DNA from: Mermis nigrescens
Taxonomy: Eukaryota > Nematoda > Enoplea > Mermithida > Mermithidae
DNA length: 64,000 nucleotides
Assembly (NCBI GenBank): GCA_036768485.1
Contig: JAVLUZ010000513.1
Coordinates: 877,587-941,586, forward strand
Direction of reading: 5' to 3'
In this document: in pieces, positions 1 to 9,540 of the stretch
How positions within the stretch are numbered: position 1 is the stretch's first letter
Layout: the number at the start of each line of letters is the position of its first letter
The notes under the pieces: model-generated
What the model was told of the DNA's origin: nothing
The model's input: only the letters and a program-made list of their open reading frames with translations
Database searches by the model: none
Made by a program: the position numbers and the translations under genes

Positions 1-2
1 GT

Positions 3-602
3 CACATTTATGAGGAATGCTTCACGCGTCAAAGGCAAGAAACGTCTAATAATGCTAATTTTAATAATCAAGCTGATCGGAATACTAATTCTATGGTGCG
101 CGATCGCAGCCAATCGCGTTCTTTTTCGCGACGAAATCGTTCGCCATCGCGTTCGAATTCGCAGAATAGGCATCGTTCTCAATCACGCTATCGTAATTCT
201 AGTCAACATCGTTCATCTAACTATGCGAATAATGATAATCGCTTTGAAGCAAAACAATCACGATCGAATTTTTGGCAAAATCGTAATGATTATTACCAAA
301 ATTCGCGTGCTAATTATCAAAATTCGCGTTATGATAATCGTTATAATAACCAATCGCGCCAAAATACACCTTTTGTGCAATTTCCTAATGAACAACGTGG
401 CACATACTATAACTCGAGTTATCGCAGCGATAATAATTTCAATCGCCCGTATGTCACATACACTGCAGATAACCAACCCGCCATAAATGTGCCCCCACCG
501 CAGCCAACCCTTACATCTCCTCGTGATGTGAACACAGTTACTGCGAAAGACCAAGAATCTAGCGCGCGTCCTAATTTCTTCAGCGTCGCAAGAATTTCTT
601 GA
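3..602 (+). CDS. gag: Ty3/gypsy Gag, C-terminal part (partial at left edge)
   Basis: This reading frame is open from the left edge to a stop at 600-602, so only the C-terminal ~200 residues of Gag are present. The visible part is low-complexity: Arg/Ser pairs near the start, then Asn/Tyr/Arg/Gln-rich sequence and a Pro-rich end. That composition fits a basic nucleic-acid-binding tail. I see no CCHC zinc knuckle in it. It is assigned to Gag from its place directly upstream of the protease frame. The next frame is open from 487, giving a 116-base overlap in which a +1 frameshift could link Gag to the protease. The N-terminus, capsid region and 5' LTR lie outside the window. Confidence 0.7.
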   Translation, partial: HIYEECFTRQRQETSNNANFNNQADRNTNSMVRDRSQSRSFSRRNRSPSRSNSQNRHRSQSRYRNSSQHRSSNYANNDNRFEAKQSRSNFWQNRNDYYQNSRANYQNSRYDNRYNNQSRQNTPFVQFPNEQRGTYYNSSYRSDNNFNRPYVTYTADNQPAINVPPPQPTLTSPRDVNTVTAKDQESSARPNFFSVARIS

Positions 603-1569
603 AGAGTACGAACGTCTACAACGTCGTCTTGCAACTTACGAAACAATTAATCTACCTCCATCTAAGATTTTTGATCCTAATATTCCTATCGTAAGTCATG
701 CTGGGACAAATTTACCCACTATTCTCGTTAAAGTTCATGGCGTTGAGGTACCTGCTCTCATAGATACAGGTTCACAGGTCACCATGATGACCACATCAGC
801 ATTCTTACGTCTTGGTTTTAATTTACCACCTAAGCAAGTTTCACAAGTCGTGCATGGTGTAGGCGAAATCACCGCAGTCGTTCGCTATAAAGTAAATATG
901 ACCTTAACAATCGCGGAACAATCTATTTCTACCTCAGTAGCTATAATTGATCAATTGCCGGAAGACATGCTCTTAGGATATGATTTTTGTGAATCCGCAC
1001 TCATGTGGGTTAATCCTATTGAGCGTTGTGCTTTTATAAACGGCATAAAGGTTAATTTACTCTCATCTCACGAAAAATTGCAATTTCGCGCGAAACCCAA
1101 CGCAACTACCTCTGGTGTTGTGTGTGTGCATGTTTCGTTACCTGAGCCTGTTATCATACAACCTAGGCATGAATTAATTACACCTGGCTACATAAGTCAT
1201 GGTTCTTGCAATTTTGATTTCGCATTATTCGAACCAAATCCCGATTTTATGGAAAAAACTTCACTTTTTGTTGCTCCGTCTATAGTCGATGCATCACAAC
1301 CTCTAATACCTGTTCGCGTCTGTAACATATCTAAAGCACCAATTCGCATTGATTCTGGTGAAATAATAGGTTCTTTAACCACTGATGCCGAAGTCGTGTC
1401 ACATGTTTCATCCTTTGATGATAGGACACCAGAACTTTTTGCATCAATAAACAAAGCTTTAAACGGCTCCGCCGTTAATTCTAGACAGCAGCAACAAATT
1501 CGTGAACTTTGCTTAAAATACGACTCAATTTTTGCATTAAAAAATGAACCTCTCGGTCGTACCCCTTGA
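487..1569 (+). CDS. pro: Retrotransposon aspartic protease region
   Basis: This frame is open from 487 and overlaps the Gag frame to 602. It carries a retropepsin-type site, ALIDTGSQVTMM, with the catalytic Asp codon at 763, followed by the hydrophobic strand VAIIDQLPEDMLLGYDF that resembles the second conserved protease motif (hydrophobic-LLG-D/N). This enzyme would mature the polyprotein. The first in-frame ATG is at 784, after the DTG, so translation must enter by frameshift from Gag. The segment after the protease runs into the usual pre-RT linker and stops at 1567-1569, exactly where the pol frame begins. In related elements protease and RT are one frame, so this stop is probably a one-base indel in this copy, or a second recoding site. 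Confidence 0.75.
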
Positions 1570-4500
1570 TGAAACATCATATTGACACAGGGGATAATCC
1601 ACCCGTTGTTGGAAAAACTTATCGTGTTGAACATTCTAGAAGAGAATCTATGCAGAAAATTATAAATGAAATGCTTGCGGATAAAATTATTCGACCTACT
1701 ACTAGCCCATGGGCAAGTCCATTATTTCTCATTGGGAAAAAGGACGGTTCCCTTAGGCCAGTCGTCGATTATCGACGGTTAAATGACGTTACTAAAACGC
1801 AAGTTTACCCTCTTCCGCAATTAGACGATTATTTTGATACTTTAGGCAGTGCTGCATATTTTAGCACACTAGATTTGAAATCTGGATATTGGCAAATTCC
1901 ACTCGATAATAAATCTCGCGAAAAAACAGCATTTATATGTCCTGTTGGTCATTACGAATTTGAAGTTTTACCTTTTGGTTTAAAGAATGCGCCCGCAGAT
2001 TTTCAAAGACTAATGGAGCTTGTGCTCGCAGGTCTAAATTGGAAATCTTGTCTCGTTTACATCGATGACATAATTATTTTTTCACGAACTTTCGAAGAAC
2101 ATTTAAAAGATCTCGAAAATGTTTTCATCGCTCTTAAAAAGGCAAACTTACGTGTCAAGCCTGATAAATGCCATCTCGCGCATACAGAGGTAAAATTTCT
2201 TGGCCACAGCATCAGTGCAATGGGCATCGCTCCCGATATGTCTAAAGTCGCAGATTTAATCTCGTTTCCCGTACCAAAAACCGTTAAATCCTTGCAGAAA
2301 TTCCTTGGCTTAGTCCAATGGTTTAAGAAATTCGTTAAAGACCTCGCTAAAATTGCTAAACCGCTATTCCATCTTCTGCGTAAAGATGTCGAATTTTGCT
2401 GGAAGGCTGAACACCAAACCGCTTTTGAGCTTCTGAAGAAAGCATTTACATCTCCACCTATTTTACAATTACCGAAATTCGATGATGAGCACCAATTTAT
2501 TTTAACAACCGACGCAAGTAACTATGCGTTAGGTGCTATTTTGACACAAAAACACTTACCATCGAAAAATCGTTTTATTCTTAGCTACGCTAGTCGCGTA
2601 CTAAATTCTGCCAAATGTAATTATGCTACTTCGGAAAAAGAAGCGTTAGCGGTAGTGTGGGCCATCAAGCATTATCGACACTATCTTTACGGTAAAAAAT
2701 TCATTGTCGAAACTGATCATCAAGCGTTAACCTGGCTAGTAAATGTTAAAGACCCATCGAGTCGATTACGCCGTTGGGGTCTCAAATTACAGGAATACGA
2801 ATATGATATCGTCTATGTTCCTGGTGCATATAACTGCGCAGCTGATCTTCTTTCACGTCATCCTAAATATGATCATGCAGAACGAAAATATAAAGTCGAG
2901 CGCAAAAATATCGTTAACATCGCAAATTTAGAATCAGAAGATTCTGAGTCAGATGATGAATCGGTTCCACCTGACCGATCGCGCGATCACGCGCCTACTG
3001 CACCAATTAATCATCCAAATGCGCAAAATAATGTTCCTACTGCGCAAACCGATCCTACTAATTCTAAACCACCTACATTTCGTGAACGCTTATTACTTAC
3101 CGATGCCGAAAAAGCTGAAATGCTAACACCTGCGCGTTTACTCGCTGAGCAACGTGCAGATGACGAATTGCATAAAATTCGCATCGCATTGAACGATTTA
3201 ACAACGAAAAAATATCGTGACGAATTTTTTCTCGTAAACGATGTACTTTTTTGTCGTTTCCAACCTAAGCGCTCACCAACAGTCGTTCATCAAATAGTCA
3301 TACCCAAATCTTTGCGTCGTTTCATATTAACGGAATTTCATGACTCTATTTTCGGAGCTCATTTTTCATCGCGCAAAATCTTGCCCGCCATTCAAATGCG
3401 TTATTGGTGGCCGCGCATGGAAAATGATGTGATCGCGTGGTGTCGGAATTGTGATGTGTGCTTACAACGTAAGGTCGCATTAAATTCCACATCTGTTCCG
3501 ATGCAACCAATCGAAGTATCCGCACCCTTTGAACTCATTGCGTGCGATTGTTTGCATATGCCGCGATCACCCTCCGGAAATGACCAAATTGTAGTTTTTA
3601 TGGATTATTTCACAAAATACGTGGAAGCTTTTGCTGTTTCTGATATAAAAGCAACAACTATTGCAAATTTATTACTAAGAGAAATTATACCACGTTACGG
3701 AGTCCCCAAGAAATTTTTAACAGATCAGGGGTCAAATTTTACATCTACCCTAATTTCGGAAGTTTGTAAATTATTAAACGTTCAAAAAATATTTACAACC
3801 CCATATCACCCCCAGTGTGATGGGTTGGTGGAACGTTATAATCGTACATTGATTGATGGTTTGTCTAAGCTGAGTGCGCGATCACAGTATGACTGGGAAC
3901 AATTTTTACCCTTCGCATTATTTGCATACCGCGCGACTCCACAATCATCAACTAATATATCTCCTTTTGAAATGCTTTATGGTCGTGAACCAGCATTTCC
4001 TCTTGACACTTTACTCATAAATGACTTTGTGATAAATCCGAATTTACCATCTGTTGCGGAAAAATATGTCATTGATTTAAAGCTGACTTTGCAGGATCTG
4101 CATGAAATCGCGTCTCAAAATTTATCTCAAGCGCGTAAGCAGCAAAAATCGCAATATGACAAAGCCGTAACGCACACAAATTTTAATCTGTCGGATATAG
4201 TCTACCTCAATAATACTTCAGTCATTCAACCTGAAATCGGTAAACTATCACCCAAGCGTGTTGGTCCCTACCGGATTATTGACTTACCTACGCCTGAAAC
4301 TGCAAAAATCGCATATGTCTATAACCCTCTCATTATTCATCACGTTCACAGGAATAGACTTTTGCCTGAACCTAAATTACCTTATTCTGACTTAATTGTG
4401 GAAAAACACGCGTATGTCCCTGGCGATTTTGTGTTGGTAAAGTTACCACATCGCCCTCTTGCCCCGGCAGTAGTCATAAGTTTTGAGGATTTACCGGGCA

Positions 4501-4691
4501 GGGAACAAAAAGCTAAGGACAGCGCGCCTGTACGTTTATTAAATGGTTCTAAAACAGCACATGCCGTACCATTATCTAATGTTTTTCCTTTTGCAGACCC
4601 ATGGCTGCTCAAGGTACCCCCAGCAAGGAGGCATTGTTGGAGGCAGCTGGTCGCCGATGCAAATTCGAGGGACGTGTGCCCGCGTCCCTAG
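1569..4691 (+). CDS. pol: Ty3/gypsy Pol: reverse transcriptase, RNase H, integrase
   Basis: About 1040 residues. RT: FSTLDLKSGYWQI from about residue 97, LPFGLKNAPADFQ, and catalytic YIDD near residues 164-167 (codons about 2058-2069). RNase H: TTDASNYALGAIL near residue 313, then the EKEALAVVWA Glu and ETDHQAL Asp. Integrase: an HHCC zinc site (H-x6-H, then C-x2-C around nt 3450-3470), and a catalytic core with Asp in ACDCLHM, Asp in LTDQGSNF and Glu in LVERYNRT, with exactly 35 residues between the last two (DD35E). A GPY/F-type module (KRVGPYRII) follows, as in Ty3/gypsy elements. I see no chromodomain. The frame is uninterrupted from 1569. Its end overlaps ORF3 by 91 bases in another frame. 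RT-RH-IN order places it in Ty3/gypsy rather than Ty1/copia. Confidence 0.95.
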   Translation: MKHHIDTGDNPPVVGKTYRVEHSRRESMQKIINEMLADKIIRPTTSPWASPLFLIGKKDGSLRPVVDYRRLNDVTKTQVYPLPQLDDYFDTLGSAAYFSTLDLKSGYWQIPLDNKSREKTAFICPVGHYEFEVLPFGLKNAPADFQRLMELVLAGLNWKSCLVYIDDIIIFSRTFEEHLKDLENVFIALKKANLRVKPDKCHLAHTEVKFLGHSISAMGIAPDMSKVADLISFPVPKTVKSLQKFLGLVQWFKKFVKDLAKIAKPLFHLLRKDVEFCWKAEHQTAFELLKKAFTSPPILQLPKFDDEHQFILTTDASNYALGAILTQKHLPSKNRFILSYASRVLNSAKCNYATSEKEALAVVWAIKHYRHYLYGKKFIVETDHQALTWLVNVKDPSSRLRRWGLKLQEYEYDIVYVPGAYNCAADLLSRHPKYDHAERKYKVERKNIVNIANLESEDSESDDESVPPDRSRDHAPTAPINHPNAQNNVPTAQTDPTNSKPPTFRERLLLTDAEKAEMLTPARLLAEQRADDELHKIRIALNDLTTKKYRDEFFLVNDVLFCRFQPKRSPTVVHQIVIPKSLRRFILTEFHDSIFGAHFSSRKILPAIQMRYWWPRMENDVIAWCRNCDVCLQRKVALNSTSVPMQPIEVSAPFELIACDCLHMPRSPSGNDQIVVFMDYFTKYVEAFAVSDIKATTIANLLLREIIPRYGVPKKFLTDQGSNFTSTLISEVCKLLNVQKIFTTPYHPQCDGLVERYNRTLIDGLSKLSARSQYDWEQFLPFALFAYRATPQSSTNISPFEMLYGREPAFPLDTLLINDFVINPNLPSVAEKYVIDLKLTLQDLHEIASQNLSQARKQQKSQYDKAVTHTNFNLSDIVYLNNTSVIQPEIGKLSPKRVGPYRIIDLPTPETAKIAYVYNPLIIHHVHRNRLLPEPKLPYSDLIVEKHAYVPGDFVLVKLPHRPLAPAVVISFEDLPGREQKAKDSAPVRLLNGSKTAHAVPLSNVFPFADPWLLKVPPARRHCWRQLVADANSRDVCPRP
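4582..4596 (+). promoter_or_regulatory. Consensus 3' splice site just before ORF3
   Basis: The sequence TTTTTCCTTTTGCAG ends at 4596, followed by ACCC and then the ORF3 ATG at 4601 in a good initiation context (CCCATGG). A pyrimidine tract plus CAG four bases before the start codon is what one expects of an env-like spliced subgenomic mRNA, or a spliced-leader acceptor. The 5' donor would lie upstream of the window or in gag. Function is inferred from sequence only. Confidence 0.55.
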
Positions 4692-7600
4692 ATGAGTTTC
4701 GTTCGGCGTTGACCAGTATGGCTTTAGAGCGGGGATTGGTCGTACCCAACCCGCTGCCGCAACACGATACTCGCCGTGTTGGCGGTCTCGATTCTCTTAC
4801 CGCAAAATGGATAAAGTATAAGGCAACACATAAAATCGCAAATCACAGAAAGCGCATAAATGATCAACAACTCTGGTGGGAGAATCGGCTTGGTAGAAGT
4901 CCTTTGGTAACCCCTCGCGTACCAAAGAATAGGCTTTTACCCACCGTCATAGTCTCCGACGACCAGAAGTCATTTGGCGCCATTTTGGCATTAATTCAGC
5001 CATCGAATATGACGAATGGCACTTTATTCCTAGGCTATGACTCCGAATTTGTGAATGATAGAAAAGGCAGGCATTATAAGACCTGGGACCTGCGTTTCCA
5101 GCAACTCTGTCCCACTTACCAGGACCTCCATGGCCCATTCGTACGCTACGTCCAAGTGGCGAGCGCGACTGGCCATGTGTTCTGTTGGGATTTAGCGAAG
5201 TTTCCGCAACCTCCGTTCGGGCTTCACCAGTTGCTAGAAACACGCTTACCTAACGTGTATATGGTGTGTTATGACCCGACGCAAGATCGACTTGCGTATT
5301 TCCATGTCTACGGGCCTACATTCGAGGAAATTGTTGCAATTCCCGATGCAGAAATTCGCAATAAACTGCACTGGAAAGACCCATTTATTGCAAACTTCAT
5401 CGATATTCAGCCGCTGGCGAGAACATTTACTCGTCGTTTACGCATTAAAGCGCAATCGCATTCGTTAAAGCGTTTGGCAGAGTTCTTTTTCGACATGTAT
5501 ATTGATCCGAACGCGCCTGACAACTTCGGACAGGCGTGGAGCTTACCCTTAACTCGGGACATGCAGCATTATCTCGCGATGGACGCCCTCATAACTATCG
5601 ATGTTTTTATCTTGATAGAAGGGTGCTCGCAGGATAATCGCATTACTGACGATAGAAAGCCCATTTCGGTTTCTTTCGTAGGCGATGAGTTGTACATTAA
5701 GGCTAGTGGCCCGAAAGCCAGAGTACGTGTACCATTGTCGTCTAGCAAACCACCACCAGGGCAGTCGACCAGCACAGCTGTTGAACCTGAAGTTGACTCA
5801 AATGGCGAAGAGTTAATTCTAGCTGAGGATTTTTATTGCCCGGCTCCGCAACCACAAGTAGCGATAGCGGCAGCCACCACCATTGCCTCAGTAACGGAAG
5901 CGTTGGCTCACGCTAACGTGTTTGACAACCCTGACTTACAAGTGCAGGCTTCGCAAACCGTTGCCGACACAGTTTCGGGCCCGGTAAATGCGCCTGACAC
6001 GGAACCTAAGTCGAAACCAACCAGTACGAGTACACCAGCTTCGGTATTTTCTTCGCAAACCGATATTCCATATGATTCGCCTATGCTGGGTGTAGAACCA
6101 TCGATCTCCACTGAAGACGATGATTTATCTCCCCAACGTTTAATTATGGCGTTATCTGACACCAAGGCGGCAACACAGGCTAACGTGACGCCACCGCGCG
6201 TAACACGCGGAGCAATGGCTCGAAAAGGGAATGTTACCGTTTCGCAACCGATTGTCTCGCAATCGCTTGCGGCGGTTCAACAAGCTCCCCTGGGTATCAG
6301 TGCACTCGGACCTTTGCCGACTCTTCAGCCGGTCAGGGCAGAGCAGCAGGCTGACCCAGATGTCATCATGACGGAAATTATCGGTTTTCCGCCACAACCG
6401 CAACGTACATTAGCCGCACACGAAGTACCGCATGTAGCATTATACACGCAAGTAACGACTCAACCCGTGTCACAAGGTATGACGGCACCGGAGACTCGTT
6501 TCACGGCTCCTATGGCCATGACGGGTGTGTCTAGTACCGTGGCAAATTTACATTCACAGGCTACGCAAAGCCAACCATCGAATTTGGAAGTCGCAATACC
6601 TGCGCACGTGCAAGCTATTCGCGATCAAATGGCCGCGAATGATAATGCGAGAATTCAAAATCGCTCGCGTTACGTGCAGCATTTTTTCACAATGATGGAA
6701 AATATGACGCGCGAACCACCGTGCACCATTGCGCCAATCGTTTTGCACGATTTACGCTCCTATTTGGGCGAAGTCGCAGGATCGCGTTTGTACGATCAGT
6801 TGATCGAAGCTGCTCAAGTGTACTTCGATCGAGTGTACGCAATTCATTTGCAGTATGCGAATTCGACGGATTCGCCTTCGCGCCCTTTAGTGTGGTCTAC
6901 GCTCGCACAGCCCTTAGCTGATGCCGATCTTGAGCCCGCACCTCGTTTCATCAGCGATATGAGCGTTTTTAATCGATTATTCTATCCCGACCAATACTTC
7001 GTGCGTATTCGGTTTTTTATCACAACCGGTATGATGTTGTACGAAGTTCCGCTCGAGTATTTGGTCGTACACCCACATCTCGACGCACCAAGCAAAGTGA
7101 TCGACGGCGTGACACATCAAATTTCTCCGGATTTATATCCGCATCGAATGTCACCTGCGCCGGATCATCTAGCGCCAATTCTAATACCGACACGCCAGAT
7201 GGTCGATATTTTCGATACCTTCCGAGAATTTCAGTCGTTATACGAATCGGAGTATCGACACATGACGGTCTTTTCTTCGATAGACGTCATGCGCGCTACA
7301 GCGCTTTTGGAATTTCTGGATAGAAAATTCCACTATTTCGCATACGCCTATGGCAATGCCGGAATAGGTTGGCGTATGACGGAACAGCTGCGTCGCATGT
7401 TACGCGTAGCGTTCCTTGGCGAATCTTACACGCCATCTCCACGTGAGGCTTTTCCGGAATTCCCGGACCTAACAGCACGCATTGAAAGTCCTCATGTTTT
7501 GCATAACATGATTAGGCAAATTCGGTTAGCTACCGACCCGGCACTCGAAGTTCCGGCTCAGTTCGATCGTTTTCGAGGTCGTCAAAAATCCGTATTTTAC

Positions 7601-8182
7601 CTCAAACATCGAATTCAAGACGAATTGGAAAAAATTCGTAAAGAAAGACGACAGGCATCCTCGCAGGACCCAAGCGGATCCGTGGCGAGCCTTGATATGC
7701 CCGAAGTCGATCTTTCCTTGGAAGCACAGATTGCAATGCGTCGAACACGCATGACTATCGAGCAGCGTGATCGTGAGAATTTGGCTACGGAAATGCCACG
7801 GCGTGCGACAAAGTTACGCGCCGCCGGTTCTCTTGCTGAGACTTCAGAAGTTCGTCATATGCCAGAAGACAAACACAAGGCAAAGTTGAATCGTTTTTAC
7901 GACACTAAATCCGAGCACACTTTGCGTCGGTTAAAAAATTTGGAAAAACAACGAGTGAGAAGACTCGTTCAAGCTGAGGTTGCAGCTAAATTGAAAGCGC
8001 GTTTAGGCCCAAAGGGGATCGAGGCGGCAAGACCCGCAGTCATCCCGGCAGCGCTATGCGCAAACGCACCATCGTTCGCAATCACAAGCACAGCAACAGA
8101 CACATGTAAAACCGCATGTACAGCAATACACAAGACCGCAGACCCAACCGCGGCAACAGCAGCAATTTACGGAATCGCGTGA
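4601..8182 (+). CDS. Retrotransposon ORF3 with DEDDy 3'-5' exonuclease domain
   Basis: The frame encodes 1193 residues from ATG 4601. Residues ~140-340 show an RNase D/WRN-like exonuclease fold. Exo I is FLGYDSEFV (Asp147, Glu149). Exo II is the YDPTQD segment (Asp225 or Asp229). Then comes an SLKRLAEFFFDMYID helix, a Trp-x2-PLT stretch, and Exo III HYLAMDA (Tyr324-x3-Asp328). All DEDDy catalytic positions can be assigned, so an active single-strand 3'-5' nuclease is likely. Residues ~385-665 are a Pro/Thr/Ala/Gln-rich linker, ~670-1010 an unassigned helical region, and ~1010-1140 a charged coiled-coil-like Lys/Arg/Glu stretch. There is no signal peptide or membrane segment, so it is not env. 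The stop at 8182 looks like an indel: another frame continues the basic, Gln-rich tail to 8747. DEDDy ORF3s are known from bdelloid rotifer LTR elements. Confidence 0.85.
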   Translation: MAAQGTPSKEALLEAAGRRCKFEGRVPASLDEFRSALTSMALERGLVVPNPLPQHDTRRVGGLDSLTAKWIKYKATHKIANHRKRINDQQLWWENRLGRSPLVTPRVPKNRLLPTVIVSDDQKSFGAILALIQPSNMTNGTLFLGYDSEFVNDRKGRHYKTWDLRFQQLCPTYQDLHGPFVRYVQVASATGHVFCWDLAKFPQPPFGLHQLLETRLPNVYMVCYDPTQDRLAYFHVYGPTFEEIVAIPDAEIRNKLHWKDPFIANFIDIQPLARTFTRRLRIKAQSHSLKRLAEFFFDMYIDPNAPDNFGQAWSLPLTRDMQHYLAMDALITIDVFILIEGCSQDNRITDDRKPISVSFVGDELYIKASGPKARVRVPLSSSKPPPGQSTSTAVEPEVDSNGEELILAEDFYCPAPQPQVAIAAATTIASVTEALAHANVFDNPDLQVQASQTVADTVSGPVNAPDTEPKSKPTSTSTPASVFSSQTDIPYDSPMLGVEPSISTEDDDLSPQRLIMALSDTKAATQANVTPPRVTRGAMARKGNVTVSQPIVSQSLAAVQQAPLGISALGPLPTLQPVRAEQQADPDVIMTEIIGFPPQPQRTLAAHEVPHVALYTQVTTQPVSQGMTAPETRFTAPMAMTGVSSTVANLHSQATQSQPSNLEVAIPAHVQAIRDQMAANDNARIQNRSRYVQHFFTMMENMTREPPCTIAPIVLHDLRSYLGEVAGSRLYDQLIEAAQVYFDRVYAIHLQYANSTDSPSRPLVWSTLAQPLADADLEPAPRFISDMSVFNRLFYPDQYFVRIRFFITTGMMLYEVPLEYLVVHPHLDAPSKVIDGVTHQISPDLYPHRMSPAPDHLAPILIPTRQMVDIFDTFREFQSLYESEYRHMTVFSSIDVMRATALLEFLDRKFHYFAYAYGNAGIGWRMTEQLRRMLRVAFLGESYTPSPREAFPEFPDLTARIESPHVLHNMIRQIRLATDPALEVPAQFDRFRGRQKSVFYLKHRIQDELEKIRKERRQASSQDPSGSVASLDMPEVDLSLEAQIAMRRTRMTIEQRDRENLATEMPRRATKLRAAGSLAETSEVRHMPEDKHKAKLNRFYDTKSEHTLRRLKNLEKQRVRRLVQAEVAAKLKARLGPKGIEAARPAVIPAALCANAPSFAITSTATDTCKTACTAIHKTADPTAATAAIYGIA

Positions 8183-8747
8183 GCGTTCCGAGGCGTATTC
8201 TCAGGCCGATGCTGGTCATCTGTCGCGCTCGCGACAGCAGCAGCCTTATGAATACCGCCGTCCGCCACAGTCGAACCGCGGAACTCATCGGGGCCGGTCG
8301 CAATCCCGCCAACGTCAATGGGACCAGTATCAATCACCGTTGGAGCAAAGCCAACCAGCCACCGGGGGTTATCAGCCACAACCTCGACCGGGTCCACTTT
8401 TGCCAAAACCGTGGCCTGTTACGCAACAACAACAGCGTCCACGCGAACCTTCTCGACAACGCACTTACGGTTTTACGCCGGAGCAATTATTTACTCCGAC
8501 GCCACCCATACCGCGTCGTTACGCAGACGATTACGAGGACGACGACGATTTTGAGGACGACGATCGACCCGTCGATCCGCATCGCCGCCTACGCCAACAT
8601 CTGTACGGGCGTAGGCAATCGCCATATCAGTATCGCGAGCGTTTGAATACGCGTCGCGAACCGGAATCGGATCAAGAATATTTTCAACGACACCGACGTC
8701 GCGGAAAATCTTATGGCTCGAAGGCCAAATACCGCGACGATTATTAA
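8007..8747 (+). pseudogene. Displaced C-terminal tail of ORF3
   Basis: A second frame is open from 8007 to the stop at 8745-8747. It encodes a Gln/Arg/Ser-rich basic region, an acidic patch at ~8530-8570 (Asp/Glu run) and an Arg-rich end. Composition changes smoothly from the coiled-coil end of ORF3 into this frame, whereas the ORF3 frame after ~8030 becomes Ala/Thr-rich and stops at 8182. The simplest reading is one indel between 8007 and 8182, with an intact ORF3 of about 1380 codons. The tail resembles a nucleic-acid-binding extension. Confidence 0.6.
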
Positions 8748-9403
<656 letters not shown>

Positions 9404-9473
9404 GGCGTTGCGGACGCCAGAGTTGAGGCGTTGCGAACGCCAGAGAGCCGAGTTGTAGAGCGTCGCCGACGCT
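9404..9473 (+). repeat. Three consecutive stem-loops near the 3' LTR
   Basis: Three GC-rich hairpins lie in a row: 9404-9418 (GGCGT stem, one near copy), 9427-9441 (GGCGTT-GCG-AACGCC, perfect 6-bp stem) and 9459-9473 (AGCGTC-GCC-GACGCT, perfect 6-bp stem). The first two are tandem copies of a GAGGCGTTGCG-ACGCCAGAG unit; the third keeps the structure with a different sequence. Confidence 0.65.
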
Positions 9474-9531
9474 AGTGTCGATGGTGTACCCCCGAAAAAA
9501 TTCTCCACTTCGTTACTAATTTTTTCTATAC

Positions 9532-9540
9532 GTGGGGGAG
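9532..9540 (+). promoter_or_regulatory. Polypurine tract (plus-strand primer)
   Basis: GTGGGGGAG lies directly before the TG start of the LTR at 9541, the expected place and composition for a Ty3-type polypurine tract. Confidence 0.7.

Noticed and set aside
258..646. Minus-strand frames opposite the Gag tail, and the first-frame ORF at 10-486
   Set aside because: They are shadows of the Arg/Ser/Asn-rich Gag frame and have no coding signature of their own.
4601..8182. An envelope glycoprotein as the identity of ORF3, judged from its position
   Set aside because: It has no signal peptide, transmembrane segment, fusion peptide or Cys pattern; the N-terminal domain is an exonuclease.
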